From IMG/VR virus record IMGVR_UViG_3300017963_000062, positions 1 through 55,059 of that record: DNA of 55,059 nt. One strand, written 5' to 3'. Of the stretch, positions 26,283 to 33,295 are shown in pieces. This DNA is from a virus. A program made the position numbers and the translations under genes. The notes beneath the pieces are model-generated. The model did not search any database. It was not told the DNA's origin and saw only the letters and a program-made list of their open reading frames with translations. The number at the start of each line of letters is the position of its first letter. The stretch's first letter is position 1.

Positions 26283-26456
26283 ATGAACAACAGAGCAATC
26301 GGGTCGTTTGAAGACCTTTTGGATCTTTGCATTGAAAATGAAGCCGACAGGCAGGATCTCGTTTCGGAACATGCAGACAGGATCAACTTGACTGAAAATG
26401 AGAAACTCATACTTCTAAGGGGTAATTTGAAATTCTGGAAAATAAGGGGTGAGTGA
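26283..26456 (+). CDS. Unknown small helical protein (57 aa)
   Basis: Starts MNNRAIGSFEDLLDLCIENE with GAGGGGTAAGAG upstream and stops in TGATG, overlapping the next start. Acidic and helical; the end reads LKFWKIRGE. No family recognised. Confidence 0.55.
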   Translation: MNNRAIGSFEDLLDLCIENEADRQDLVSEHADRINLTENEKLILLRGNLKFWKIRGE

Positions 26457-26740
26457 TGAGCGAGAACATTACAATAAATTTTGAATACCGGTTGGCTCAC
26501 TATGACAACATCGAAGAATATGCATTCGACGAGCATGCCGATCCAAGCGGCCGGGGGCCTGGCACAGGCTTTGATGACATCGAAAGCGCAAAGCTTGCAA
26601 TTGCAGAATACGGGCATGACGGCCTTTGGATAATAGATATGTCTTTCGACAGCGGCGCAATGAAAGAAGTTTGCTTTTTGCTTGACGGCGAAGAGGTTGA
26701 GAATCCGAAGAAGAAAAACAGGTGGTCGAGGGATGATTAA
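26456..26740 (+). CDS. Unknown protein (94 aa)
   Basis: Coupled to the previous gene by TGATG; AAGGGGTGAG upstream. MSENITINFEYRLAHYDNIEEY, acidic, with a GLWIIDMSFDSGAMKEV segment and a basic tail. Resembles no family I can name. Overlaps the next gene by eight bases. Confidence 0.55.
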   Translation: MSENITINFEYRLAHYDNIEEYAFDEHADPSGRGPGTGFDDIESAKLAIAEYGHDGLWIIDMSFDSGAMKEVCFLLDGEEVENPKKKNRWSRDD

Positions 26741-27020
26741 GAATATAACACTAGAATTTGAAGAGGATGAGATTCAGCATCTGGCTTATGTGATATGCAG
26801 AAGTTTTCTTCATGAACAAACAGACAGGTTTCTGTTGAAAGACTTACAGAAAATGGACTTGGCAACATGTAACAGGTACTCGAAAGGAACATTGTTTTTC
26901 ACAGATGACTTATTAAAGGCAAAAATAATATTTTCCTTTTATGCTGAGGATTTTAATCCGATACTTCTTTCAGAAAATGGCGGTGATTGGTGCATTGCAG
27001 TTGATAAGGAGTTTCATTAA
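26733..27020 (+). CDS. Unknown protein (95 aa)
   Basis: Starts MIKNITLEFEEDEIQHLAYV with GTCGAGGG upstream. Helical with two cysteines. A longer frame from 26682 lies wholly inside the previous gene and is less likely. No family recognised. Confidence 0.5.
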   Translation: MIKNITLEFEEDEIQHLAYVICRSFLHEQTDRFLLKDLQKMDLATCNRYSKGTLFFTDDLLKAKIIFSFYAEDFNPILLSENGGDWCIAVDKEFH

Positions 27021-27023
27021 GAA

Positions 27024-27233
27024 ATGATTACAATATTGTCAAAAAAGACTGAATATCATTTGAAGATTGGCAGCGAGCGTTTCTTTTTTATAATCGATGA
27101 AAATAGATACAGGCTTGAAGACGCAGACGGAAACGAATATGCAAACAGCATGGGCCTTGCGAAATCGCCTAAATTTTTGAAAATACTTGAAGCGTGTCGC
27201 GACAAAGTAAAGCATGGGTATTGTAAGGTATAG
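27024..27233 (+). CDS. Unknown protein (69 aa) whose 3' end runs into pentamer array A
   Basis: MITILSKKTEYHLKIGSERF, beta then helix. The last ~27 bases (27207-27233) already follow the GYNNN phase of the array that starts here, so the last codons (KHGYCKV) are made of array units. Function unknown. Confidence 0.5.
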   Translation: MITILSKKTEYHLKIGSERFFFIIDENRYRLEDADGNEYANSMGLAKSPKFLKILEACRDKVKHGYCKV

Positions 27234-27590
27234 TATCGTTTTGGTGGAGTGGGTCAGAGTCATGTAAAGTAACGGCTGGGTGGAGCATCTTCTGGCAAAG
27301 GCTATGCAAGGTGAGGCGATAAATAGTTTAGTTTAGTTCAGTTTTGGTAAAGTGATGCATAGTTGAGTGTTGGCAATGTTTTGTTGAGCAGTCCAATGCT
27401 ATGGCAAAGTTATGGTTAGGTAATGTGTAGTGCAATTCAGTTTTGGTAAAGTGAGGTAATGTTGAGTATTGGCAATGTTTTGTTAAGCAGTCAAATGTTA
27501 TGGCAAAGTTAGGCGCAGTTTTGGTTTAAGTAATGGCAGGGTAAAGCGCGGTCAGTTACTGTTGTGGTTAGGTGTTGCGTATTTCAGTTG
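27207..27590 (+). repeat. Pentanucleotide (GYNNN) phased array A
   Basis: From 27207 the + strand can be cut into units GTAAA, GCATG, (G)GTATT, GTAAG, GTATA, GTATC, GTTTT and so on, almost all starting with GT or GC, five bases apart. Six-base steps appear where an extra G precedes the unit. A 76-bp stretch (27337-27412) is repeated at 27436-27511 with a few differences. There is no coding frame of note. C is rare outside the second unit position. The gap of about 375 bases after the stop at 27233 is filled by it. Confidence 0.85.
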
Positions 27591-27608
27591 GGAAAGGATA
27601 AAACAAAA

Positions 27609-28124
27609 ATGAATATTGATGGAATAAGAGAAAAAGTTGTAAGGAACATTACTGGCGGTGTTGACGAAAAAATAAAGATAAAAAGAGAATCTAGTTCAGA
27701 TACAAGAACGTGTGATTATACTAAAGTTACAAAGGAAGAGCTTTACAAAAACTCACTATCACATATAAGTGATGTAAATCTAGGAATTAGTTATTTAATA
27801 AGAAAATTGAGAGAAGCCGCGCTTTTGCACGATGTTACAAAAACGTATGATATCGATAAATTCTACAACGACTTTAAAACAGGCTTTGAAAACACTGATT
27901 GGTGGGAAGAACATCAAAAAGTGGAAAGGCACCATTTTAATGATGGAAAATATATCCAAGATGATATCAACTTGATTGATGTACTTGAGCAAATTGTTGA
28001 TGGAGTGATGGCTGGCATGGCCAGAACAGGTAAATATCGACACGAGCCAATCAGCAATGAATTACTGCAAAGAGCATACAATAATACAGCAAAACTTTTA
28101 ATTGACAATACTTCAGTCGTATAA
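27609..28124 (+). CDS. Conserved phage protein with HD-like helical core (171 aa)
   Basis: Starts MNIDGIREKVVRNITGG with AAAGGA upstream. SHISDVNLGISYLIRKLREAALLHDVTKTYD, FKTGFENTDWWEEHQKVERHHFN and INLIDVLEQIVDGVMAGMARTG form a pattern (H..DV, HD.TK, WW..H..., RHH) that I recognise as a widespread phage protein of unknown role. The paired HD and RHH may be metal ligands as in HD hydrolases (inference). It lies between arrays A and B. Confidence 0.65.
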   Translation: MNIDGIREKVVRNITGGVDEKIKIKRESSSDTRTCDYTKVTKEELYKNSLSHISDVNLGISYLIRKLREAALLHDVTKTYDIDKFYNDFKTGFENTDWWEEHQKVERHHFNDGKYIQDDINLIDVLEQIVDGVMAGMARTGKYRHEPISNELLQRAYNNTAKLLIDNTSVV

Positions 28125-28138
28125 GGAGAATGTTAATA

Positions 28139-28426
28139 ATGGGTGGAATACTTTTTAAAGGGCAATTGGGTGAAAAAGGGAACATGCGGCTGAATGCGAC
28201 GGAGTCTTTCCCGCTTTATCTTATGTTTCTTTTTTCATGTGAGGAGGAGCCACATTCAAAGGAGGCAAAAGACAGCGTTCGAGGATTTTTTGAAAAAGCC
28301 TTTGCCGAACTGCTTGACCAGGTTTTTTCCAAGTATGAAGCGGTAAAATTTGATTTTAATAAGACGCCAGAAGAAAACTACAAGATTCTTCGAAATTATC
28401 TGGAGAAGGAAAAGGCAAATGCATGA
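28139..28426 (+). CDS. Unknown protein (95 aa)
   Basis: MGGILFKGQLGEKGNMRLNA, with AAGGAG eleven bases upstream. An ATG nine bases earlier is too close to that site. Helical C-terminus FEKAFAELLDQVFSKYEAV. Ends eight bases inside the next gene. No family recognised. Confidence 0.5.
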   Translation: MGGILFKGQLGEKGNMRLNATESFPLYLMFLFSCEEEPHSKEAKDSVRGFFEKAFAELLDQVFSKYEAVKFDFNKTPEENYKILRNYLEKEKANA

Positions 28427-28787
28427 CATCAACACGTTTTACAAGTTGGACGAAAACAACGAAGTGCAGATCATGTCGCCGGAAGAGGTCGAAAGATTCG
28501 ATTGGAAGAGTCGCTGGCACATGAAAAGCAAAGCAGGCGTCGTGACTGTGTCAACAATTTTTCTTGTTATAAATCACAGATGGTTTGCTGGCAAGGCTCC
28601 ATTGTTGTTTGAAACCTGTCTGTTTCATGATGCCACGAATGAATCCTTGATGGTCCAAAGATATGAAACAGCTAAAGAAGCAGAAAAAGGTCATGATTAT
28701 TGGTGCGCAACAGTCAGAAGCAGACTTGGGATACTTCTTGAAGAACCAGTTAATAATCTCGATTTCATGCGAGAAAGTGTTCAATAA
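28419..28787 (+). CDS. Unknown protein (122 aa)
   Basis: MHDINTFYKLDENNEVQIMS with AAGGAAAAGG upstream. Central strands around VVTVSTIFLVINHRWF and LLFETCLFHD, then a helix YETAKEAEKGH. The strand-turn-helix pattern suggests a small alpha/beta fold. No function inferred. Confidence 0.5.
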   Translation: MHDINTFYKLDENNEVQIMSPEEVERFDWKSRWHMKSKAGVVTVSTIFLVINHRWFAGKAPLLFETCLFHDATNESLMVQRYETAKEAEKGHDYWCATVRSRLGILLEEPVNNLDFMRESVQ

Positions 28788-28807
28788 ACATATCTTTATT
28801 GATCACC

Positions 28808-28842
28808 GGCGTAACATTGTTAACTTGCCGGCTTTATTTATA
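28808..28842 (+). terminator. Possible terminator after the 28.4-kb gene
   Basis: CCGGC, a 16-base loop, GCCGG and then CTTTATTTAT. The U-tract is imperfect, so termination may be partial. The rest of the 28788-28926 gap is A+T-rich and ends in a GTTTAAAC site (28917). Confidence 0.4.
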
Positions 28843-28926
28843 AAACAGAATTTATAGGGGTTTAATGATCACTTATAAATGCAGCTGAAATCTTTAACAG
28901 AATATTAAAAGGAATCGTTTAAACGC

Positions 28927-29172
28927 ATGGAAAAGAGAATTATCATAAATCCGACAAAGGAACAGTTTGATGATATTGGCAAGACTTATGAAATTTTAAT
29001 TTTTCTTATGGGCAAAGACGGTCTTCACCTCGCTTGCAACAGGATATTGAATGAGGTCTTGGCCGACATGAAAAGGAAGGGGTTAACAGAAGATAAGATC
29101 AAAGATATGTTTACACAAAGTATAACAAACGCTATCGATATAGCTTTTAAGCAAAATGACCTTGGAGTGTAA
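28927..29172 (+). CDS. Unknown helical protein (81 aa)
   Basis: MEKRIIINPTKEQFDDIGKT, mostly helical. The start codon lies two bases after a GTTTAAAC site, which separates it from AAAGGA, so a protein bound there or the longer spacing could affect translation. Its stop codon is inside the first units of array B. No family recognised. Confidence 0.5.
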   Translation: MEKRIIINPTKEQFDDIGKTYEILIFLMGKDGLHLACNRILNEVLADMKRKGLTEDKIKDMFTQSITNAIDIAFKQNDLGV

Positions 29173-29471
29173 TGTTTCTGTAAGGTTGTGTGGTGTAGTT
29201 TGGGTATAGTGGAGTTGTGTGAAGTTATGGTTAGGTAAAGTTAGGTTTATTAAGGTACTCGTTGGCTAAGTTAAGTTTTGTAAAGTTCTTGGCTAAGTTA
29301 AGCAGCGTTGGGTTTGGATCATGTATAGTTTTGTAATGTTATGGTTAGGCAAAGTTAGGTTTATTAAGGTACTCGTTGGCTAAGTTAAGCAGCGTAGGGT
29401 TTGGGTTATGTATAGTTTTGTAACGTTTTTGGCTAAGTCAAGTATGATCTTGTTTATAGTCATAAAGTTGG
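29169..29471 (+). repeat. Pentanucleotide (GYNNN) phased array B
   Basis: Units GTAAT, GTTTCT, GTAAG, GTTGT, GTGGT and on to the ribosome site region of the next gene. A 52-bp block (29224-29275) recurs at 29338-29389, and a block around 29290-29340 recurs at 29377-29430. Six-base steps again show an added G. No coding frame. Fills the 300-base gap before the next ORF. Confidence 0.85.
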
Positions 29472-29514
29472 AATGGACAGTAAAAAATTATCAGAAATAA
29501 GTGAAAGGAAAAAA

Positions 29515-30387
29515 ATGTTTAAGTATATCAATATCAAGTATAAGTTGGTGGCAGAGCAATTAGGCACATGCACAGAGGCCAGCATTTACCATGAGCATGT
29601 TTTAAAAAAGGCTCAAAAGGAGATAAAAAAGGCCAATAGAATGCATAAAAAAGCAACCAAGGCGTTTGAAAAATTTAACGGCTGTGACGAAATATCAGAA
29701 ATTAAAGAGGTTGTGGAATTGCAGAGTATTATAAGATCTTACCAAGAGTGTTTAGGTAAAAAAGATCCTTTACCAGATAACCCGGAGGAGTTAATAGCTT
29801 ACTCCAAGGTTTGCGAAGAAGAATTTGACGCTATGGTTGCAGAAGGACAACAGCAAAAAGCAACGATATTTATGAAAGATGAGAATGGTTGGCCAAGAAT
29901 ATCGACGCACATGTTTTTAGGCAACTTCAAAGAAAATGCTAAAATAATAGCAAACAACAGCACCTTGGCAAAAGAAAAAAAGATGTTTAAGTCCAAAGTA
30001 TCCGTACAAGAAATGTTAACAATGGACGTTAAGCCAATCCAACCATTTGTTAAACCGTCGGAGGATATTATTAAAGACGATGATGGAAAACCAGTAATAT
30101 GCGAGAGGCCAATAAGGTTTGAACGGATGGGAAAAACCGAAACTGCGATAGCACTGAGCGAGCAACTTCCTATAGGAACAGAATACAGCGTGGATTTTAG
30201 GGTACGAGGTGACTCGCCTTTTGCTGACAATAAATTCCAAATTATTAAAGACCTTTTGGAATGTGGGAAAAATTGCGGTTTGGGGCAATGGCGTGGGTCC
30301 GGTGGCAAAGGCGCTTACATGTACAAAATAAAGGAAATTAAAAAATCTGAAATAAAACAAGATCCAAGATTCGCTGGCTGGAACTGA
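29515..30387 (+). CDS. Array-flanked protein with a RAMP-like glycine-rich C-terminal motif (290 aa)
   Basis: Start chosen at the ATG at 29515 with GAAAGGAAAAAA upstream; an ATG at 29473 has no good site. Residues 1-90 are helical and basic. The middle has GWPRISTHMFLGNFKENAKI, then VQEMLTMDVKPIQPF, ERPIRFERMGKTETAIALSE and GTEYSVDFRVRG. The C-terminus has LLECGKNCGLGQWRGSGGKG, which resembles the G-rich loop of RAMP proteins (Cas5/6/7). The resemblance is from pattern only. It is the sole gene bordered on both sides by the pentamer arrays, so it is the best candidate to bind or process their RNA. Confidence 0.6.
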   Translation: MFKYINIKYKLVAEQLGTCTEASIYHEHVLKKAQKEIKKANRMHKKATKAFEKFNGCDEISEIKEVVELQSIIRSYQECLGKKDPLPDNPEELIAYSKVCEEEFDAMVAEGQQQKATIFMKDENGWPRISTHMFLGNFKENAKIIANNSTLAKEKKMFKSKVSVQEMLTMDVKPIQPFVKPSEDIIKDDDGKPVICERPIRFERMGKTETAIALSEQLPIGTEYSVDFRVRGDSPFADNKFQIIKDLLECGKNCGLGQWRGSGGKGAYMYKIKEIKKSEIKQDPRFAGWN

Positions 30388-30399
30388 CCATCTTTTAGG

Positions 30400-30746
30400 G
30401 CAAAGTGGGGGTAAGGCGTGGTGCAATAAAGTAGAGTGACAGTTTTGTCGAGTTAGATAAAGCAGCGTGGGGGTAAGGTGGGTTATCGTCCCGCGTAGGC
30501 AAAGCCTAGCGTAATACCGTCAGTGTATTGTATAGTAAAGGTACGACGCGTTAAAGTAAAGTGACAGTTTTGTCGAGTAAGACAAAGTTGCGTGACAGTT
30601 AGGTCCGGTCGAGCATAGTAGGGGTATGGTAAAGTTAGGTTATGGTAGTTTATGGCGTAGTGGCGTAGTGGTGGAGCCATGCATAGTTGCATCCTGTAGT
30701 TGCAATGTTTTACAACGTCATGCACAGCGAGGTTACGGTGAAGTTA
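30400..30746 (+). repeat. Pentanucleotide (GYNNN) phased array C
   Basis: Units GCAAA, GTGGG, (G)GTAAG, GCGTG, GTGCA and so on. The stretch beginning AGAGTGACAGTTTTGTCGAG (about 30433) recurs with small changes about 125 bases later. It contains more GC-type units than arrays A, B and D. The region 30388-30737 has no credible gene. The array runs into the start of the next small gene. Confidence 0.8.
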
Positions 30747-30965
30747 ATTAAATATTTGATACTAAATCAAATTTTGGAAGAAGATGAACATGATAAACAA
30801 CTGTACCATGACCATCTGATGACTCGACGCCTGGAGCACTTGAAAACCACGGAAGATACTATTAAAAGGCTTTTGGAGGTTAGAGAGAGTCACAAAAAAA
30901 AACTTATTTTGCTTGAGAAAAAAATAAAGGATTTGAAGCGGTTTAGTCGAGGTAAGGTCGAGTGA
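30738..30965 (+). CDS. Small coiled-coil protein between arrays C and D (75 aa)
   Basis: GTG start at 30738 with GAGG upstream; an ATG at 30687 lies inside array C. Sequence MVKLIKYLILNQILEEDEHD followed by a charged, helical coiled coil rich in Lys and Glu. The last eight codons are made of array D units (GTTTA, GTCGA, GGTAAG, GTCGA). No family recognised. Confidence 0.5.
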   Translation: MKLIKYLILNQILEEDEHDKQLYHDHLMTRRLEHLKTTEDTIKRLLEVRESHKKKLILLEKKIKDLKRFSRGKVE

Positions 30966-31540
30966 AGTGGAGTCAAGTTAAGGTTGTTCAATGTGAAGTG
31001 TCGCTTTGGTAAAATAGCGTCGAGTATCGCATAGGTTGACTGGAGTAAGGTAAAGTTATGGTTATTCAAAGTGAAGTATCGCTATGGTAAAGTATCATCG
31101 TGTTCGGTAGTGTTAAAGTAAGGTCTAGTATCATTTTGTGGAGCAGCGGTTGAGTTAAGTTGCGTAATTTTATGTCGAGTATTGCACAGGTAAAGTAGCA
31201 TTGTGTTCGGTAGTGGTAAAGTAAGGTCTAGTATCGTTTTGGTGGATTAATGCAAGGTCTTGCAGCGGTTGAGTTAAGTTGCGTAATGTTATGTCGAGTA
31301 TCGTTGAGTGAAGTTGAGTATTGGTTAAGTTGAGTCGAGTATCGTTGAGTGAAGTTGAGTATTGGTTAAGTTGGGTTAAGTTTTGTAGTGGTTAAGTAAA
31401 GTGTGGTAATGTTGAGTATTGGTTAAGTGAAGTTGAGTATTGGTTATGTTGAGTTAAGCAAGGTGAAGTCTTGGTATGTTGCAGCGATATGAAATAATGT
31501 TTAGGTAAAGTGAGGTAATGTTGAGTACATGTTGTTGTTA
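30941..31540 (+). repeat. Pentanucleotide (GYNNN) phased array D, the longest
   Basis: About 600 bases with the clearest phase. Around 31300-31450 units such as GTTGA, GTGAA, GTATT(G), GTTAA, GTCGA and GTATC alternate without break. A block from about 31103 recurs from 31208 with one insertion, and a 41-bp block at about 31306 recurs directly. No coding frame. The gap 30966-31653 holds this array, then a terminator for the opposing operon. Confidence 0.88.
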
Positions 31541-31561
31541 TTTCAAGCTTAGTTGGGCATG

Positions 31562-31597
31562 AAAAAACCCAGCTCATAAATTAATGAGATGGGTTAG
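31562..31597 (-). terminator. Terminator of the leftward 43.8-31.6 kb region
   Basis: On the minus strand AACCCATCTCAT, loop, ATGAGCTGGGTTTTTT: an interrupted stem of about 11 pairs followed by six T. It would keep leftward transcription out of the arrays. Confidence 0.7.
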
Positions 31598-31653
31598 GAA
31601 AGGAAATTGTTATGAATTTTCATAATTAAATATGCTTACACCATTAAATATGC

Positions 31654-31869
31654 TTAAGTAGCATACATTAATATTTGGGAATATGGAATGTCATATATTT
31701 TTTTCTCCCCGTCAGCATAAACAACTTCGCATTCTTCATAAAACGAAGTCCAGGCAACAATGGAATCGGTCCTTACAATTCGTTTAAACGTCGATTGTGT
31801 TCTGGTCTTCCGCCCATTTACCATAGTCATCTGTAACTTCGGTATCTTTTTGTATCTTTTTCTTTTCAT
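31654..31869 (-). CDS. Possible small protein overlapping the terminase small subunit gene (71 aa)
   Basis: The frame opens at 31869 inside the upstream gene, with no clear ribosome site there, and ends CEVVYADGEKKIYDIPYSQILMYAT. The non-overlapping 130 bases look coding (VYADG..K.Y.IP). A later start is likely but unclear. Function unknown. Confidence 0.35.
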   Translation of the reverse strand: MKRKRYKKIPKLQMTMVNGRKTRTQSTFKRIVRTDSIVAWTSFYEECEVVYADGEKKIYDIPYSQILMYAT

Positions 31870-32347
31870 AAACTTTTCGTTTTATCTGCTGCATGGTTCC
31901 ATTGTCGGATATTACTGTTTCAAATTCAAGTGTCTCTGTTCCTTCCGAGTCTTCCCCTTCTCCCGCTGTTAGAATGAATTTTTCCAGTAGAAATCTACAA
32001 ACTGTAGCGACTGTATGAGCTGGCGTTGACTTATCATCCAACATATCATTAAGACGTTTAAACGCTTTTGTTTGCAACGAAAAAATTTCGTTCCTAAACT
32101 TCTCCCTAAAAAAATCTTCAATCTGGCCTTTCAACTTTCCCTTGAGATGCATTCTAACGGTCGACTCGTGACACCCAACTTTTTTAGCTATCTCGACGTT
32201 GCGCAAAGTCATGTCTTGAATCTTTTCAGCAAATATTTTTTGGGCCAAGGTCAATTTATCGGTTTTTATGACTTTGGTAACTTTTGGCCCTCGTTTTTTG
32301 CCAACCTTTTTTTTTCCAGCTTTCGAAGATGTCTTTTTTTTAGCCAT
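31784..32347 (-). CDS. Terminase small subunit candidate (187 aa)
   Basis: A Lys-rich N-terminus of about 30 residues, then LTLAQKIFAEKIQDMTLRNVEIAKKVGCHESTVRMHLKG: a helix-turn-helix. A helical oligomerisation-like segment FFREKFRNEIFSLQTKAFKRLNDML follows, and an acidic tail. This arrangement matches small terminases, which bind pac/cos. Its stop is GAC GTT TAA inside a GTTTAAAC site, and another site lies at 32056. Distance from the large subunit (23.2-24.6 kb) is unusual but known in some phages. A plain HTH regulator remains possible. Confidence 0.55.
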   Translation of the reverse strand: MAKKKTSSKAGKKKVGKKRGPKVTKVIKTDKLTLAQKIFAEKIQDMTLRNVEIAKKVGCHESTVRMHLKGKLKGQIEDFFREKFRNEIFSLQTKAFKRLNDMLDDKSTPAHTVATVCRFLLEKFILTAGEGEDSEGTETLEFETVISDNGTMQQIKRKVYEKKKIQKDTEVTDDYGKWAEDQNTIDV

Positions 32348-32373
32348 ACAATACGATTTTTTTATATTTTATT

Positions 32374-32601
32374 TTAAGATTTTAGTATCTTTTTTAACTC
32401 ATCCTCAGAAATCTTATTTGAAAGATAAGACAAATCATCATTTTCTATACATGATATTATTGACTTTATAATATTCTTAGCTCCTTTAATTTGTTCATTA
32501 AAACCAGCAACTAGAGCTTTCTTCTCTTCCTCAAGATCATCAAGGTTTTTTTGTACTTGGTACATTTTGGCTTTTAGACTATCAATCTGCTTTGGTGTCA
32601 T
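32374..32601 (-). CDS. Small coiled-coil protein (75 aa)
   Basis: Start at MTPKQIDSLKAKMYQVQK; AAGGA is seven bases upstream, whereas the ATG at 32610 overlaps that site. Almost wholly helical with heptad pattern (LDDLEEEKKALVAGF). Overlaps the preceding gene. Function unknown. Confidence 0.5.
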   Translation of the reverse strand: MTPKQIDSLKAKMYQVQKNLDDLEEEKKALVAGFNEQIKGAKNIIKSIISCIENDDLSYLSNKISEDELKKILKS

Positions 32602-32797
32602 CTTTTTCATCCTTTTTTAATTGTTTTTCCAATTCTTCCATTCCTGCAGCAATTTGCTTGAACACAATTCCAGAACACACGCCGACGCATGAAAAACAGA
32701 TAGCAACATCAGAATTCTTTAGCGTTATTGACGCTCCTTTTTCTCTCATTTTTGAACAAAAAGTACATTTGACCATTTCAATCTTTCGATCTTCCAT
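32582..32797 (-). CDS. Stand-alone ClpX-type C4 zinc finger protein (71 aa)
   Basis: VKCTFCSKMREKGASITLKN then VAICFSCVGVCSGIV: Cys11, Cys14, Cys34 and Cys37 with C-x2-C-x19-C-x2-C spacing, and the helix following C37, as in the zinc-binding domain of ClpX. ClpX uses this domain for dimerisation and adaptor binding. No ATPase is present here. A helical charged tail follows. It may act as a decoy or adaptor for host ClpXP (inference). TAATG overlap with the MazG-like gene. Confidence 0.6.
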   Translation of the reverse strand: MEDRKIEMVKCTFCSKMREKGASITLKNSDVAICFSCVGVCSGIVFKQIAAGMEELEKQLKKDEKDDTKAD

Positions 32798-33072
32798 TAT
32801 TTTACTTCCTCTATAGTTTTAAGAAGTTTACCCAACTTAACTTTTTTCCAAATGTCAATTGAGCTTTCAAATTTTCCTCTGACTTGCTGTATCACTATTT
32901 CAACATCTGCCACCTCTTCCGCAAAGTTAGACAGATGATTAATGTTTTTACCATCCCTAAGCATTTTAGAACAGGCTTGAATTAATTCGGCGCATTCTTC
33001 CATCAAAAGCATTAGCCTGCTTTCAAAGCTATAAACACGCCTGGCCTCCTTACATATTTGTTTCTCATTCAT
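32797..33072 (-). CDS. MazG-like nucleotide pyrophosphohydrolase (91 aa)
   Basis: LMEECAELIQACSKML and NFAEEVADVEIVIQQV give the EExxE...ExxD metal motif (Glu25, 26 and 29; Glu53, Asp56) of the all-alpha NTP-PPase superfamily, here as a single short unit. Such enzymes hydrolyse NTPs, dNTPs or alarmones. AAGGTG upstream. Confidence 0.75.
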   Translation of the reverse strand: MNEKQICKEARRVYSFESRLMLLMEECAELIQACSKMLRDGKNINHLSNFAEEVADVEIVIQQVRGKFESSIDIWKKVKLGKLLKTIEEVK

Positions 33073-33076
33073 TTTT

Positions 33077-33283
33077 TCACACCTTCAAATCATAATCTTT
33101 AGAAATTTCTATTATACTTCCTATGCAATTTTCACAGAGATATGTATCAGCAACCTGCGCTTTTACTTCAATACATAGTTTATATTTATCAATAAGTGCA
33201 TTGCATCCGGTGCATGAAAAATCGGTGTTACAATAAACAAGGTTTACATTTTCAACTATATTTTCTTCTATCGTGATTATCAT
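33077..33283 (-). CDS. Small four-Cys zinc ribbon protein (68 aa)
   Basis: FSCTGCNALIDKYKL and TYLCENCIGSIIE give two CxxC pairs separated by about 22 residues, which would hold one zinc. GAGG upstream. Function unknown. Confidence 0.5.
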   Translation of the reverse strand: MIITIEENIVENVNLVYCNTDFSCTGCNALIDKYKLCIEVKAQVADTYLCENCIGSIIEISKDYDLKV

Positions 33284-33295
33284 AACAACCTCTAA

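Noticed and set aside
27207-31540. CRISPR array
   Set aside because: There are no 20-40 bp repeats with unique spacers and no cas genes. The unit is five bases long.
30483-31577. Minus-strand open frames across the arrays (about 60-80 residues, repetitive)
   Set aside because: A five-base repeat yields a periodic peptide in any open frame. They lack ribosome sites and overlap the array.
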